Positions 20,037-30,215 of a stretch of 64,000 nucleotides of DNA are shown piece by piece. Below the pieces are notes generated by a model. That model did not search any database. It was not told where the DNA came from and saw only the letters and a list, made by a program, of their open reading frames with translations. The DNA lies in contig NC_006370.1 in the NCBI RefSeq assembly GCF_000196255.1, forward strand, positions 2,307,411 to 2,371,410, in the 5' to 3' direction. Each line of letters opens with the position of its first letter. Positions within the stretch are counted from its first letter, which is position 1. The position numbers were made by a program, and so were the translations under genes. The stretch comes from Photobacterium profundum SS9 (GTDB lineage: Bacteria > Pseudomonadota > Gammaproteobacteria > Enterobacterales > Vibrionaceae).

Positions 20037-22130
20037 GTGTTTGCATCTATTAAAACGCGCATTGCAGTCAGCTCTGGCGTAGCAATGATATTCACGCTTG
20101 CCATTGCAATGTGGTTTACCACGCAATCATTCACATCCGTTCAGCAGCAAATTACCACGCGTGTTACTGAACAATTAAAAACAGCAACAGACAATAATCT
20201 CATTGCTGCAGCTAACGAGCAAAACAACACGCTAAATAACCAACTGGCTCCCGTTTTGGCCAATCTTGACCAATTACGTACCATGCTCGAATTAACGGCA
20301 TCACAACAAGGCAGCGCCGATCTTTTGGTTCAACAATTTGTCGCTAGCCTTAAAAATCAAAACAAAAGTGTTTTTGCCGGTTACATGGTATGGGAATCCT
20401 CACCTTGGGCTGCACCGGTCACGCAAGAAGGCCTTGCTTCATTAAATAAAGCGGGTTATCTAGCGCCGTTTTTTTCACCGACCTCGGCGGGTGGTTTTGA
20501 ACCCACAGCAATGGATTCCTTCCGAAACCAATCGGTTAATAGCAATGGAGAACGTATTGACGAGTGGCATCTCGCGCCGTATGAAACGGGCAATACGTTT
20601 GTTATGGAACCGTATTATTACGACGTGCGTGGCAACAAAGAACTGATCACCACTATCAGCCAACCTTTGAAAGTGAACGGAAAAATCATTGGTTCATTAG
20701 GTTTTGACTGGTCGTTGGCTGAATTTCAAGGCCAAAGCCAACAACTTGCTAGCGAGCTGTATGACGGCCAAGGCAACATCATGATTGCCTCGTGGCAAGG
20801 GAATGTGATGGCGCACAGCAAAGCACCTGCTGATGTGGGTAAGGCGGTTTCTGGTGATATTTCACAACGTTGGGGCGATATTCAACAGCTCGCCCTAAGT
20901 AACAACCAAACACTGCTGACGATCGGTAACGACATCATGGCCGTATCATCAGTTAATACCACCGGCAAACCATGGATTGTGTTGGTATCGATTCCTTCTA
21001 ACGTGTTAACCAAAGACGTGAATGCCTTCACCGATTGGAGCACAGAGCAAAACGACCAAGCCATCACAAACGGTGTGTTAGCGGGCTTATTCGCAGCCGT
21101 CGTGGGTATTGTGGCCATGATTTTATTGGCAAATAACATCGGTACAATCATGATGCAGTTAGTTGATCGCATGCGTGATATTGCTGAAGGTGAAGGCGAT
21201 TTAACCCGCCGTATTGAGATTCACAGCAAAGACGAAACGGGTCAGCTTGCGCACTGGTTCAATACGTTCGTAGCACGTATGCAAGAAACCCTGCGTCACG
21301 CGACCGAAACCGCGGAAGCCGTGGATCGCAATGCCGTTGCTGGTACCGAAAAAGCAGATGATGCGAAAACGAAACTGGCGATACAGTTGGCTGAAGTGAA
21401 CTCATTAGCCACCGCGATGAATGAAATGAGTGCCACAGCCAATGAAGTGGCAAGCTCTGCTGTTCAGGCCGCCACCGCTGCGAATCAGGTACAAGTGAGT
21501 AGCCAAGAAGGCATTGCGAAAATGGATTACGCCGCCTGCTCGGTCACCGAATTAGCAGAACGTATTAACAATGCACAAGCGCAAATCCAGAACTTGGCAG
21601 AATCCAGTGCCGCGATTCAGAACATCTTGTCTGAAATTGGCGGTATTGCGGATCAAACTAATTTACTCGCTCTTAATGCCGCGATTGAAGCTGCCCGTGC
21701 AGGTGAATTTGGCCGTGGCTTTGCCGTCGTTGCCGACGAAGTTCGTAGCTTGGCAAATCGCACACAAGGATCAACCGAAGAAATCCGTGGCATGTTATCT
21801 CGCCTCGAAAGCGAAACCCAATCGATCGTGACCTTGATGGCCGAAAGTCAACAACAAGCCCTCTCAACCCGTACCGAAACAGATTCAGCTCAAGCTGCAT
21901 TAGAAGAAATCAATGCTGCAATTAACGTGGTCAACGATATGAACAACCAGATTGCATCTGCCGCAGAAGAACAAAGTTTGGTCACCGAAGAGATCAATCG
22001 CAACGTAGTGATTATCAACGAAACCGCCAATGATGTGGTAGATAGCATGAATGCATCGTCTATCTTGTCGGAACAATTGGCTGACACGGCAACTACATTG
22101 CGTACGGACCTAAATCAGTTTCGTACATAA
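20037..22130 (+). CDS. Methyl-accepting chemotaxis protein with Cache-type sensor
   Basis: 697 residues from a GTG start that has a strong GAGGGAG site eight bases upstream; the open frame reaches back to 19941 but lacks a better start. Order: TM1 (about 10-30), a ~310-residue periplasmic sensor of Cache type ([29 protein letters not shown]), TM2 near 345-365, HAMP ([13 protein letters not shown]), and a signalling domain with tip [19 protein letters not shown]. It is an inner-membrane chemoreceptor. Its ligand is unknown; Cache domains of this kind often bind amino acids or other small metabolites. A terminator follows, and repeat copies in opposite orientation flank the gene. Confidence 0.95.
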   Translation: MFASIKTRIAVSSGVAMIFTLAIAMWFTTQSFTSVQQQITTRVTEQLKTATDNNLIAAANEQNNTLNNQLAPVLANLDQLRTMLELTASQQGSADLLVQQFVASLKNQNKSVFAGYMVWESSPWAAPVTQEGLASLNKAGYLAPFFSPTSAGGFEPTAMDSFRNQSVNSNGERIDEWHLAPYETGNTFVMEPYYYDVRGNKELITTISQPLKVNGKIIGSLGFDWSLAEFQGQSQQLASELYDGQGNIMIASWQGNVMAHSKAPADVGKAVSGDISQRWGDIQQLALSNNQTLLTIGNDIMAVSSVNTTGKPWIVLVSIPSNVLTKDVNAFTDWSTEQNDQAITNGVLAGLFAAVVGIVAMILLANNIGTIMMQLVDRMRDIAEGEGDLTRRIEIHSKDETGQLAHWFNTFVARMQETLRHATETAEAVDRNAVAGTEKADDAKTKLAIQLAEVNSLATAMNEMSATANEVASSAVQAATAANQVQVSSQEGIAKMDYAACSVTELAERINNAQAQIQNLAESSAAIQNILSEIGGIADQTNLLALNAAIEAARAGEFGRGFAVVADEVRSLANRTQGSTEEIRGMLSRLESETQSIVTLMAESQQQALSTRTETDSAQAALEEINAAINVVNDMNNQIASAAEEQSLVTEEINRNVVIINETANDVVDSMNASSILSEQLADTATTLRTDLNQFRT

Positions 22131-22165
22131 TCACAGCCTTACGTATATTCGATAACGCATAATAT

Positions 22166-22203
22166 AAAAAGCCACCGAGATTACTCCTCGGTGGCTTTTT
22201 TTG
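22166..22203 (+). terminator. Rho-independent terminator of the chemoreceptor gene
   Basis: AAAAGCCACCGAG pairs with CTCGGTGGCTTTT, followed by T residues, 36 bases past the stop. Confidence 0.9.
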
Positions 22204-22295
22204 ATATTAAATTCAATAACAACGTAACAAAATGACCGCTAGCGCAATGCGAGTTAGGCTAACAACAAGAATAAAAAGAGAGGAATAAACCTGAC

Positions 22296-22562
22296 TATAC
22301 CCAAGCTACCTCAAGATGCAGGATTCAGAGTGATTTCAGCGTGTTTAATTCAAGGGAAATGTGTGTAGGAATGGCTTTCCCTTTCAAACACATTTGACAC
22401 AGAAGTAGATACGCGGAATCACTCCCGAAGGGCGAGTTTTGTTGGGCTTTATGCTGTGTTACTTATTTTCAACGTAGAACGACTAGGTCTATAAATAAGT
22501 GCCTTGCCTAGAGCCCAACAAATTCTCGCTGAAACGAGCATCTTGAGGTAACTTGGGTATAT
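22296..22562 (+). repeat. 265-bp dispersed repeat, copy 2
   Basis: A full copy, opposite in orientation to copy 1 at 19459-19725. Terminal inverted repeats and both internal stem pairs are intact. It ends 54 bases from the stop of the minus-strand gene at 22617. Confidence 0.95.
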
Positions 22563-22616
22563 ACCAGCGTAATCAGGTTTAATTTTTCATATCGGAACAG
22601 CTTTAAATATGGCTAA

Positions 22617-22961
22617 CTAGTGTTTGAAAGTATTCGTTTCAGTTTCGCTAGTTGCAGTAAGATCACCAGCAGGATTAATAAGGTGAGGCAAAATCTTAGG
22701 TAAATTTAGCTCGATATCTTTATCTTCCACTGAATTAATGACCTCGTTATACCAACCAAGCAAGCCTAGTACAGCATAGCCAATCGCATCATCACTTTCG
22801 CGGTGCTCAATAATTATCTGTAGAAACCGTAAGATAGCCTTATCATTTGATTTAGCTTGCTTTAAGGTTTCTTGAAAGATATCTGTTGCCTCAGCAATTA
22901 AACCTTCATATTCAGTATCAATCGCAACTTTAAAAGATCCACCATCAACGGAAATTTTCAT
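22617..22961 (-). CDS. Hypothetical protein, 114 residues
   Basis: An acidic, mostly helical cytoplasmic protein with no signal peptide, membrane segment or motif I recognise. The N-terminal MKISVDGGSFKVAIDTEYEG looks like two short strands; the middle (RFLQIIIEHRESDDAIGYAVLGLL) is helical. The upstream ribosome site is weak. It stands alone between a repeat and selO. Confidence 0.6.
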   Translation of the reverse strand: MKISVDGGSFKVAIDTEYEGLIAEATDIFQETLKQAKSNDKAILRFLQIIIEHRESDDAIGYAVLGLLGWYNEVINSVEDKDIELNLPKILPHLINPAGDLTATSETETNTFKH

Positions 22962-23326
22962 ATCAATTTAGCCTATTATTCTAATTGAGGGGAATATTAT
23001 CGGATAAACTACAACTTGTCGCTAATCCCCCTTAAAAACACACTTAAAATGGTTATATCTAAGTGAATAATAACCACAGACCGTGTATGAGCCAGTGTAT
23101 GCCATGCTACTATTTTGTTTAAAAGGACCATCACAAAGCCTTAGCTATCTCCACTCTTACTTACCTTATCAACCCAAGTCACTGTAAGATTCTCGCCAAG
23201 GCCACTCTGAACCCTGCATTTTTAGGTAAATACCCCTACTTTTTGTCTCTTGTTACTCTGCATTAACTTGTTACTCTTTAAGAAGAGTAACTCGACATCA
23301 TCATGCTTTTGATAAGTGAGCAGTCA
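22962..23326. other. Intergenic region with decayed repeat end
   Basis: Positions about 23199-23227 (CCACTCTGAACCCTGCAT core) resemble the end of the 265-bp repeat, much decayed. The rest should hold the selO promoter. I see no gene. Confidence 0.4.
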
Positions 23327-24871
23327 ATGAAAACCCTGTCCCAACTTGTGTTCAACAATACTTACAGTGAATTACCAACGACCTTTGGTACAGCTGTAAT
23401 ACCTCAGCCGCTATCTGACCCTTTTTTGGTAAGCGTTAATCCACAAGTTGCTGAAATGCTTGAGTTAGACCCGCTAGAAGCAAAAACACGTCTCTTTATT
23501 AACTCCTTTACTGGCAATAAAGAGTTGGCAGGTACAGCACCGCTAGCAATGAAATATACAGGGCATCAGTTTGGACATTACAATCCTGACCTTGGGGATG
23601 GTCGTGGCTTGTTGTTGGGTGAAGTATTAACATCAACGAATGCTAAATGGGATATTCATTTAAAAGGCTCAGGTAAAACGCCCTACTCTCGCCAAGGTGA
23701 TGGTCGTGCAGTATTGCGTTCGAGTATTCGCGAATACTTAGGCAGTGCAGCACTTAACGGGCTGGGCATTAAAACCACTCACGCGTTGGCACTGTTAGGC
23801 AGTACAACACTGGTTTCTCGCGAGAAAATGGAACGTGGTGCTACCTTAATCCGTGTGGCTGAAAGCCATTTACGTTTTGGTCATTTCGAGTATTTGTTTT
23901 ATACCCACCAGCACAGCGAACTTAAACTGCTTGCAGACTATTTAATAAAGCATCACTTTCCCGATCTGCTTACCACTGAAAGTGAGCAAGAAGATAAACA
24001 AACTGCATCACCTAATCAGCACCATAATATCTATGCCAGCATGTTGACGCGTATTGTGGAATTAACAGCCCAATTAATTGCAGGGTGGCAGTCGGTCGGC
24101 TTTGCACACGGTGTCATGAATACAGACAACATGTCGGTATTGGGGCTCACTTTTGATTATGGTCCTTTTGGTTTCCTTGATGATTATAATCCCGACTACA
24201 TTTGTAACCATTCCGATTACAGTGGTCGCTACGCGTTTAATCAGCAGCCTTCCATTGCTTTGTGGAACTTGTCAGCATTGGGTTATGCACTCACACCGTT
24301 GATCGACAAAGAAGATGTTGATGCAATATTGAATCGTTATCACCTCACACTACAGCGTGATTACAGCGCAAGAATGCGTAATAAATTAGGATTAATCGAA
24401 AAACGAGAAGAAGATACCGTGCTCTTTTCGAGTCTGTTTGAGCTACTTCAATCACAAATGGTGGATTACACGCTTTTCTTCAGAACATTATCGAGTATTT
24501 CAGCTACTGATTTATCTGTGACTTCATTACCTAATAGCATTGAACGTTTTGACGATTTATTCACGTGTACCCAACCACTAGAAAAATGGCTAAAGGCATA
24601 CGCTGTTCGGCTAAGTTTTGAAAACGACACCTCAGAAAAAAACGGCGATACATTACGCTTAACGCAGATGAAGCTGCATAATCCAAAGTACATATTACGA
24701 AACTACCTTGCTCAGCAAGCTATTGATAAAGCGGAAGATGGTGATTTCACCATGATAGATGAGTTATTACAGGTGCTATCATCTCCCTTCGACGAACATC
24801 TTGAATTTAATCAATTTGCAGATAAGCCGCCATACTGGGGGAAAAAACTGGAGATTAGCTGCTCGTCTTAA
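23327..24871 (+). CDS. selO: Protein adenylyltransferase SelO (YdiU)
   Basis: 514 residues, close to E. coli YdiU (478). SelO is a pseudokinase-fold enzyme that transfers AMP to protein Ser/Thr/Tyr and responds to redox stress. Key blocks are HLKGSGKTPYSRQGDGRAVL, LRSSIREYLGSAA, the GVMNTDNMSVLGLTFDYGPF catalytic region with its metal-binding Asn/Asp, and the redox-type C-terminus ending SCSS. I chose 23327 over 23303, which has no ribosome site. In E. coli ydiU lies near ppsA-ppsR-aroH; here a PEP-synthase-like fragment and aroH follow within 4.6 kb. Confidence 0.95.
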   Translation: MKTLSQLVFNNTYSELPTTFGTAVIPQPLSDPFLVSVNPQVAEMLELDPLEAKTRLFINSFTGNKELAGTAPLAMKYTGHQFGHYNPDLGDGRGLLLGEVLTSTNAKWDIHLKGSGKTPYSRQGDGRAVLRSSIREYLGSAALNGLGIKTTHALALLGSTTLVSREKMERGATLIRVAESHLRFGHFEYLFYTHQHSELKLLADYLIKHHFPDLLTTESEQEDKQTASPNQHHNIYASMLTRIVELTAQLIAGWQSVGFAHGVMNTDNMSVLGLTFDYGPFGFLDDYNPDYICNHSDYSGRYAFNQQPSIALWNLSALGYALTPLIDKEDVDAILNRYHLTLQRDYSARMRNKLGLIEKREEDTVLFSSLFELLQSQMVDYTLFFRTLSSISATDLSVTSLPNSIERFDDLFTCTQPLEKWLKAYAVRLSFENDTSEKNGDTLRLTQMKLHNPKYILRNYLAQQAIDKAEDGDFTMIDELLQVLSSPFDEHLEFNQFADKPPYWGKKLEISCSS

Positions 24872-24908
24872 CACTTGTGAACACAGAACAGTAACGTTTT
24901 CCGTCACA

Positions 24909-24948
24909 GTTAGTAACCATGAAATCACTGCATGTAATGGTTACTAAC
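24909..24948 (+). terminator. Hairpin after selO
   Basis: Perfect 12-base inverted repeat GTTAGTAACCAT/ATGGTTACTAAC with a 16-base loop, 38 bases past the stop; no strong T run. Confidence 0.5.
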
Positions 24949-25149
24949 ATAAGAATCACTAGATAAATGATTTAGCCATATTATATGTGCGACACGCTTC
25001 ACGCTTCATAAACTCCCTCGCGTAAATATGAAAATTATTGCTATCGCTCTATTTACAACAATTCCCTGCCTGTTAAATTCCCTACCCAATTTGAAAAACG
25101 TCACAACACAACTTTGGTGATGTTAAATGCGAATCGATAAGTAGATACT

Positions 25150-26166
25150 ATGAAACAAATCTCTAGCTTTGAATGGGGACGAATAATTGCCCTATTTGCC
25201 GTTATCGCAATTCATGCAAAGCCATTCATGACAATGCCAATCATTGATGATTTACCATGGGTCGGTTTACTCGTTAACCAGATAAGTCGGTTTGCTGTGC
25301 CTTTGTTTTTCATTTTAGCGGGTTTTCTTGTTCAACCTCGATTAATAGCAGCCCCTTTTCAAGCGCTTAAGCACTACAGTTTTCCGTTACTCAAAGTGTG
25401 GGCGGCATGGAGTATTATTTATCTACTGATCCCGTTTAACTTACAAACGGTAGCAGAAAAAGGATATTTAGCCGAACGTACAGGCTATTGGAATTACTTA
25501 ATGCAGAACCCTCTAAACACACTGTTTGAGGGTGGATTAGTGCATTTATGGTACATTCCAGCATTACTAAGTGCCATAGCAATACTGGCAACGTTAATCT
25601 CTATTAAACAAGAAAAGTATATTCTGCCTATAGCCTTAGCACTTTATGTCTTTGGGTTAATTGCTGGCAGTTATGAGCCAATTTTTGGTATTGAATCACC
25701 TTTATTAACGCGTAATGGTCCTTTCTTTAGTACCTTAATTGTTGCGCTTGGTTTTGAAATTCGTCGGCATAAGCTAACAATCTCGCAGCCTATCGCTCTG
25801 TCGCTGTTATTAGGGGGAATGTCACTGCACTTAGCTGAAGCATATTTCTTTATGTCTAGAGGGATAGATTTTAATATTCATGACTTCTTAGTCGGTACAC
25901 CAATTTGGGTACTCGGTATTTTCTTTTTGCTTCAAGCTAACCCGACATTTGGCGACAACCCAAGAGTATCTCGTTGGAGTAAAGATGTACTGGGGGTGTA
26001 TTTATGCCACCTGTTAGTCATTATTTATATTATGAACATTGCGAGTGCGCTCAACATCGATGATCTCATTAGGGATCTCACTATCATCCCTCTCACCTTT
26101 ATCATCTCGATGGTACTGATATGGCTGATTGAGCTAACACCACTTAAACGTTTATTACTACGATAG
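25150..26166 (+). CDS. Acyltransferase-3 family membrane protein
   Basis: 338 residues with about ten hydrophobic segments. The family opening is clear: residues FEWGRIIALFAVIAIHAKPF place the conserved His of the R-x(9)-H motif at about 22. Such proteins transfer acetyl or succinyl groups onto surface glycans at the inner membrane. No polysaccharide genes are nearby, so the acceptor is unknown. Confidence 0.85.
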   Translation: MKQISSFEWGRIIALFAVIAIHAKPFMTMPIIDDLPWVGLLVNQISRFAVPLFFILAGFLVQPRLIAAPFQALKHYSFPLLKVWAAWSIIYLLIPFNLQTVAEKGYLAERTGYWNYLMQNPLNTLFEGGLVHLWYIPALLSAIAILATLISIKQEKYILPIALALYVFGLIAGSYEPIFGIESPLLTRNGPFFSTLIVALGFEIRRHKLTISQPIALSLLLGGMSLHLAEAYFFMSRGIDFNIHDFLVGTPIWVLGIFFLLQANPTFGDNPRVSRWSKDVLGVYLCHLLVIIYIMNIASALNIDDLIRDLTIIPLTFIISMVLIWLIELTPLKRLLLR

Positions 26167-26191
26167 CGATTTATCACGTCTTTCTCTCTAG

Positions 26192-26262
26192 ACATAAAAA
26201 CGGCATCTTGAGGTAACTTGGGTATATATCACTAAAAGCCTTAAAGATGCCGTTTTTCTATG
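26192..26262. terminator. Bidirectional terminator with a repeat tail in its loop
   Basis: AAAAACGGCATCTT (26196-26209) pairs with AAGATGCCGTTTTT (26244-26257) between convergent genes. The loop opens with CATCTTGAGGTAACTTGGGT, which is the terminal sequence of the 265-bp repeat. The repeat end therefore forms part of the left stem and loop. Confidence 0.75.
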
Positions 26263-26325
26263 TCTATTTACTCGATGTTATTACTTCAGAAACATCAACT
26301 CAGATCTATCGGTTAAATCCGCTGA

Positions 26326-27216
26326 TTACTGACAAATAACCGTATCAACATCATGTTCAAGCAACCAACGCTGTAACTTGGGTGCTTGATGAATGAAATG
26401 TGTAACTACATCACAAGGTTTACCTGTATTGGCAGCCGATTTAAGGGCTTGCTGCACTAATGATAAAACTGCTTCATTTTGATCATCATGCAGATAACTC
26501 AGTGAAGCATTACTCTGTTCGAGACCCAAAGTGAACTGAGCTAACTGATCAATATCAATCACCATACCATCGAAGTACTGTAAAAATTTATCGGCTAACA
26601 ATGCATTACCCGGTAATTCACACATAATGTGCACTTTCAAACCATCTGCGCCACGACACAAACCTTGCTCAGCTAATAGATCAATGATGGTTGCAGATTC
26701 ACTTAACGTACGAACGAACGGAATAACCAATTCAATATTGACCATACCTTCAGCATTACGAGCACGTTTAATCATTTCACACTCAAGTTCAAAGCTACCT
26801 CGATGCTTCTTCTCTGCAAAACGAGAAACACCGCGCAAACCAATCAGAGGGTTTATTTCTTTATTTTCTAATTCACTGCCCAGTAACTCACTGCGTGTAT
26901 GCGAATCTGCCCCTGAAAGTTTTACCTTTAATGGCTGACCCTTCATTTTTTGAGCTGCGCTAACTAACGCGTTTGTCAATTCAGAGACATAGTATTCCGA
27001 AGGTGCGCCATGCTCCCCCGCAAGTTCAAGTACTTCCTGTTGCTTTTTGTCGTCCAGCTTATGTGTATTAACGACCGCATAAGGATGAATACCGATAAGT
27101 GACTGACTCAAAGCATCTAGCGATACTAAGCCAATTGAACACTCCTCGTTCGCTAATTGAGCAGTGTTTGTCAGTAATTCTAAATAATTCAGTTCAGCCT
27201 GAGTTTTATTTGTCAT
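26326..27216 (-). CDS. Stand-alone PEP-synthase C-terminal domain, degenerate
   Basis: About 296 residues that align along their whole length with the PEP-binding TIM barrel at the C-terminus of PEP synthase (GLVSLDALSQSLIGIHP, GAPSEYYVSELTNAL, NPLIGLRGVSRF, IPFVRTLSESA, MCELPGNALLADKF, LALGLD-like FTLGLE). The nucleotide-binding and phospho-His domains are absent. The Asn-Asp metal/substrate motif is replaced (GMVIDIDQLAQ) and the catalytic Cys motif GICGQ is lost (CDVVTHFIHQAP). It is therefore very unlikely to be an active PEP synthase. A binding or regulatory role is inference. ATG 27216 was preferred to TTG 27231. It is divergent from aroH, whose product uses PEP. Confidence 0.8.
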   Translation of the reverse strand: MTNKTQAELNYLELLTNTAQLANEECSIGLVSLDALSQSLIGIHPYAVVNTHKLDDKKQQEVLELAGEHGAPSEYYVSELTNALVSAAQKMKGQPLKVKLSGADSHTRSELLGSELENKEINPLIGLRGVSRFAEKKHRGSFELECEMIKRARNAEGMVNIELVIPFVRTLSESATIIDLLAEQGLCRGADGLKVHIMCELPGNALLADKFLQYFDGMVIDIDQLAQFTLGLEQSNASLSYLHDDQNEAVLSLVQQALKSAANTGKPCDVVTHFIHQAPKLQRWLLEHDVDTVICQ

Positions 27217-27871
27217 AAGGCACCAATACAACCATGTTAAAAAGTGCGCGAGGTGTCGTTATCATCCATTGATGACATCGCCCTCATTTAAGAAGCTTAA
27301 GTTTGTCAAAGCCGTTTATAAAACAATGTAAACACAAAACAGCCTACCTTAATGGCACATCATCTTCTATAACGTCATCTGAATACTTCCATGAAAACGG
27401 TATTAGATACAGCACCATCAAAATAAACCACCAATAATCATGCATTAAACATGCAATATCAACTTTTGCTCACCGCCTTTTTCCAAGAGGTAAAACATTC
27501 CAACAGAAGATAGATAAGTGACTGTTAATCATGTTTCATTGCTTTATTCTGACATTACTGTTTCATGATTAATGTAGCAAGCCTTTAAAATATTAAATTG
27601 CAAAAATATTCAAAAAATAAGAATAAAAAATTACTCGTGCTTATCTTTATGCATGTATTAGCCCTATCTATAGCGACTAATACATCAACCCATTTGGTCA
27701 TTTTATGTTCATAACTTACTATTGACTAACAATCCAGCAGGTATTACTAAAAAAACGGCATTCAACAATGAAAAATCTAAGCCATATCACAAGTTTGGTT
27801 TATTCCTGATGGCTTTTGGGCTATCTTAACGCGTCGTTATTTTTTGATATACCAAGGTAGGCAAACGTATT
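27217..27871. promoter_or_regulatory. Long divergent region upstream of aroH
   Basis: 655 bases, AT-rich, between the PEP-synthase-like gene and aroH. It contains a perfect 9-base inverted repeat ATGTATTAG (27653-27661)/CTAATACAT (27677-27685) about 190 bases before the aroH start, a possible operator. A 13-codon reading at 27768 has no Trp, Phe or Tyr cluster, so attenuation by a leader peptide is not supported. Confidence 0.4.
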
Positions 27872-28927
27872 ATGCCAATGAAAACTGATGAACTCCGTAC
27901 CGTTAGCCTAGGGTTAATGCCAACTCCGGCAGAAATTGAAGCTGTCTCTCCTATTACTGACGAAATTGCAGCGCACGTTGCTGATTCTCGCCGTCAAGTT
28001 GAAGACATCCTAACCGGTAAGGATTCTCGACTTTTAGTTGTCGTAGGACCATGTTCTGTTCACGATACAGATGCAGCAATGGATTATGCTAAACACCTTG
28101 TTGCTGTTCAGGAACAATACAGAGATGAACTTTGTATTGTTATGCGCACATACTTTGAAAAGCCTCGTACCGTTGTAGGCTGGAAAGGGTTAATTTCAGA
28201 TCCACACCTTGACGGTAGCTTAGATTTTGTCGCAGGTTTACATAAAGCACGTAAGTTATTAGTAGATGTAAATGCTTTAGGTTTGGCTACTGCTACTGAA
28301 TTCCTTGATATGATTACAGGACAGTATCTTGCTGACTTAATCACATGGGGAGCAATTGGCGCGCGTACAACTGAGTCTCAAATTCACCGTGAAATGGCTT
28401 CTGCCCTTTCTTGTCCTGTTGGTTTCAAAAATGGTACTGACGGAAATATCAAAATAGCCATTGATGCGATTCGTGCAACACGTGAATCTCACCTATTTTG
28501 CTCACCAGCGAAAAATGGTCAAATGACGATTTACCGTACAGCAGGTAACCCACACGGTCATGTGATTTTACGTGGTGGCAAAATGCCAAATTACCACCAA
28601 GCTGATGTTGAAACATCATGTAATACACTGGCTGAATTTGATTTACCAACACGCCTTGTTGTTGACTTCAGCCACGGTAATTGCCAAAAGCAACACCGTC
28701 GTCAACTTGATGTCGCAGCTGATATCTGTACTCAAATTCGTGAAGGCAGCAATTACATTGCGGGTATTATGGCTGAAAGCTTTATTATTGAAGGCAACCA
28801 AGCTGTTGTTGCTGGAAAAGAAAAAGAACTTGTCTACGGTCAATCTATTACAGACCCTTGTGTAAACTGGGAAGATACCGTCACTATGCTAGATATGCTT
28901 GCTGACGCGATCAAAACTCGTAAATAA
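27872..28927 (+). CDS. aroH: 3-deoxy-7-phosphoheptulonate synthase, AroH-like
   Basis: 351 residues. The enzyme joins PEP and erythrose 4-phosphate, the first step of the shikimate pathway, in the cytoplasm. Signature blocks are VVVGPCSVHD, MRTYFEKPRTVVGWKGLISD, ATEFLDM, GARTTESQIHREMAS, CPVGFKNGTDG, VDFSHGNCQKQHRRQ and AGIMAESF. The N-terminus (KTDELRT, PITDEIAAHVADSRR) is closer to the tryptophan-sensitive AroH than to AroF/AroG as I recall them; the allosteric type is an inference. Position near selO matches the E. coli order. Confidence 0.9.
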   Translation: MPMKTDELRTVSLGLMPTPAEIEAVSPITDEIAAHVADSRRQVEDILTGKDSRLLVVVGPCSVHDTDAAMDYAKHLVAVQEQYRDELCIVMRTYFEKPRTVVGWKGLISDPHLDGSLDFVAGLHKARKLLVDVNALGLATATEFLDMITGQYLADLITWGAIGARTTESQIHREMASALSCPVGFKNGTDGNIKIAIDAIRATRESHLFCSPAKNGQMTIYRTAGNPHGHVILRGGKMPNYHQADVETSCNTLAEFDLPTRLVVDFSHGNCQKQHRRQLDVAADICTQIREGSNYIAGIMAESFIIEGNQAVVAGKEKELVYGQSITDPCVNWEDTVTMLDMLADAIKTRK

Positions 28928-29109
28928 AATCAGATAAATAGGTACAGTTACTCAAATAGTGTATCTATTTTCTGTTAAAATACTGTATTGCCAAAGCTAA
29001 ACCATTAGATTTAGCGACTAAAACCAAACCAAGGTTTAGTACCAACAACACGTCTAATATAAGGCGATATTAACCCGTTTCATGACAGTGCATTTTTCGT
29101 AAAGTGTCA

Positions 29110-29375
29110 TATACCCAAGTCACCTCAAGATGCAGGATTCAGAGTGACCTCAACGTGTTTAATTCAAGGAAAATATGTGTAGGAATGGCACTCCCTTTCA
29201 AACATATTTGACACAGAAGTAGACACGTTGAGTCACTCCCGAGGGGCGAGTTTTATTGGACTCTATACGGTGTTGCTCATTTTTAACGTAGAACCACTAG
29301 GTTTATAAATGAGCGCCTTGCCTAGAGCCCAATAAATTCTCGCTGAAACGAGCACCTTGAGGTAACTTGGATATA
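29110..29375 (+). repeat. 265-bp dispersed repeat, copy 3
   Basis: A full but somewhat diverged copy between aroH and yajQ, same orientation as copies 2, 4 and 5. Several substitutions (for example TTGGACTCTATACGG against TTGGGCTCTATGCGG) are matched by changes in the opposite arm of the internal stem (GAGCCCAATAA), so pairing is mostly kept. Confidence 0.93.
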
Positions 29376-29442
29376 TATACTGTCATTAGGTTGATATACA
29401 TTGGTTAACTAACCCTTTGACATCACAACTAAGGTTGAACAC

Positions 29443-29928
29443 ATGCCATCTTTTGATATTGTTTCTGAAGTCGATTTTGTAGAAGTTCGAAATGCTGTAG
29501 ATAACTCAGCACGTGAACTTAAAACACGTTTTGATTTTAAAAATGTTGAAGCAAGCATCACGTTTGATAAAGAAATCGTAAAAATCACGACTGAATCTGA
29601 CTTCCAGCTAACGCAGCTTGTTTCTATTCTTCGTGGAAACCTGGCTAAACGCGAAGTTGATGCGCAATCAATGACGCAAAAAGACACAGTACGTACCGGT
29701 AAAGCATGGGCGTGTAATGTTGAATTCAAGCAAGGCATTGAATCTGACACTGCAAAAAAAGTAGTAAAAACAATTAAAGATGCAAAGCTAAAAGTTCAGG
29801 CATCGATTCAAGGTGAAAAAGTACGCGTAACAGCTAAAAAACGTGATGACTTACAAGCAGCAATGGCGTTAGTTCGCAATAATGAAGAATTAGGTCAACC
29901 CTTCCAGTTTGATAACTTCCGCGACTAA
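29443..29928 (+). CDS. yajQ: YajQ family nucleotide-binding protein
   Basis: 161 residues, the usual length, starting [11 protein letters not shown] and carrying [12 protein letters not shown] and [15 protein letters not shown]. YajQ proteins have two ferredoxin-like folds; a Xanthomonas member binds cyclic di-GMP, and others bind nucleic acids or nucleotides. The role here is not known. A terminator follows. Confidence 0.96.
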   Translation: MPSFDIVSEVDFVEVRNAVDNSARELKTRFDFKNVEASITFDKEIVKITTESDFQLTQLVSILRGNLAKREVDAQSMTQKDTVRTGKAWACNVEFKQGIESDTAKKVVKTIKDAKLKVQASIQGEKVRVTAKKRDDLQAAMALVRNNEELGQPFQFDNFRD

Positions 29929-29969
29929 GACCCTGTAAATAATACTGCGTAAGTACCTAAATAAATATA

Positions 29970-30012
29970 GCGAGATCGATAACAAAATAGACTTTGTTAA
30001 GATCTCGTTTTT
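29970..30012 (+). terminator. Rho-independent terminator of yajQ
   Basis: CGAGATC pairs with GATCTCG, with an inner AACAAA/TTTGTT stem, followed by TTTTTATTTATTT. Confidence 0.85.
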
Positions 30013-30215
30013 ATTTATTTCCACCTACCTTTTCATGTCTACCTTCACTACCCTGCCTTTAGCCAACCTCATGACAAATAGATAAGAGCAATAATCATTT
30101 CACCGTTCATCTGCTGATATGACTAATCGATTGAATTACTCTAAATTTTCACTATAGTAAACAATAGATAAGCTTTATTCATTGCGAATGTAGCAATCAA
30201 GGATCTGACCTTTAT

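Noticed and set aside
27768..27810. Attenuator leader peptide before aroH
   Set aside because: The 13-codon reading has no run of Trp, Phe or Tyr codons, and no clear terminator/antiterminator pair follows.
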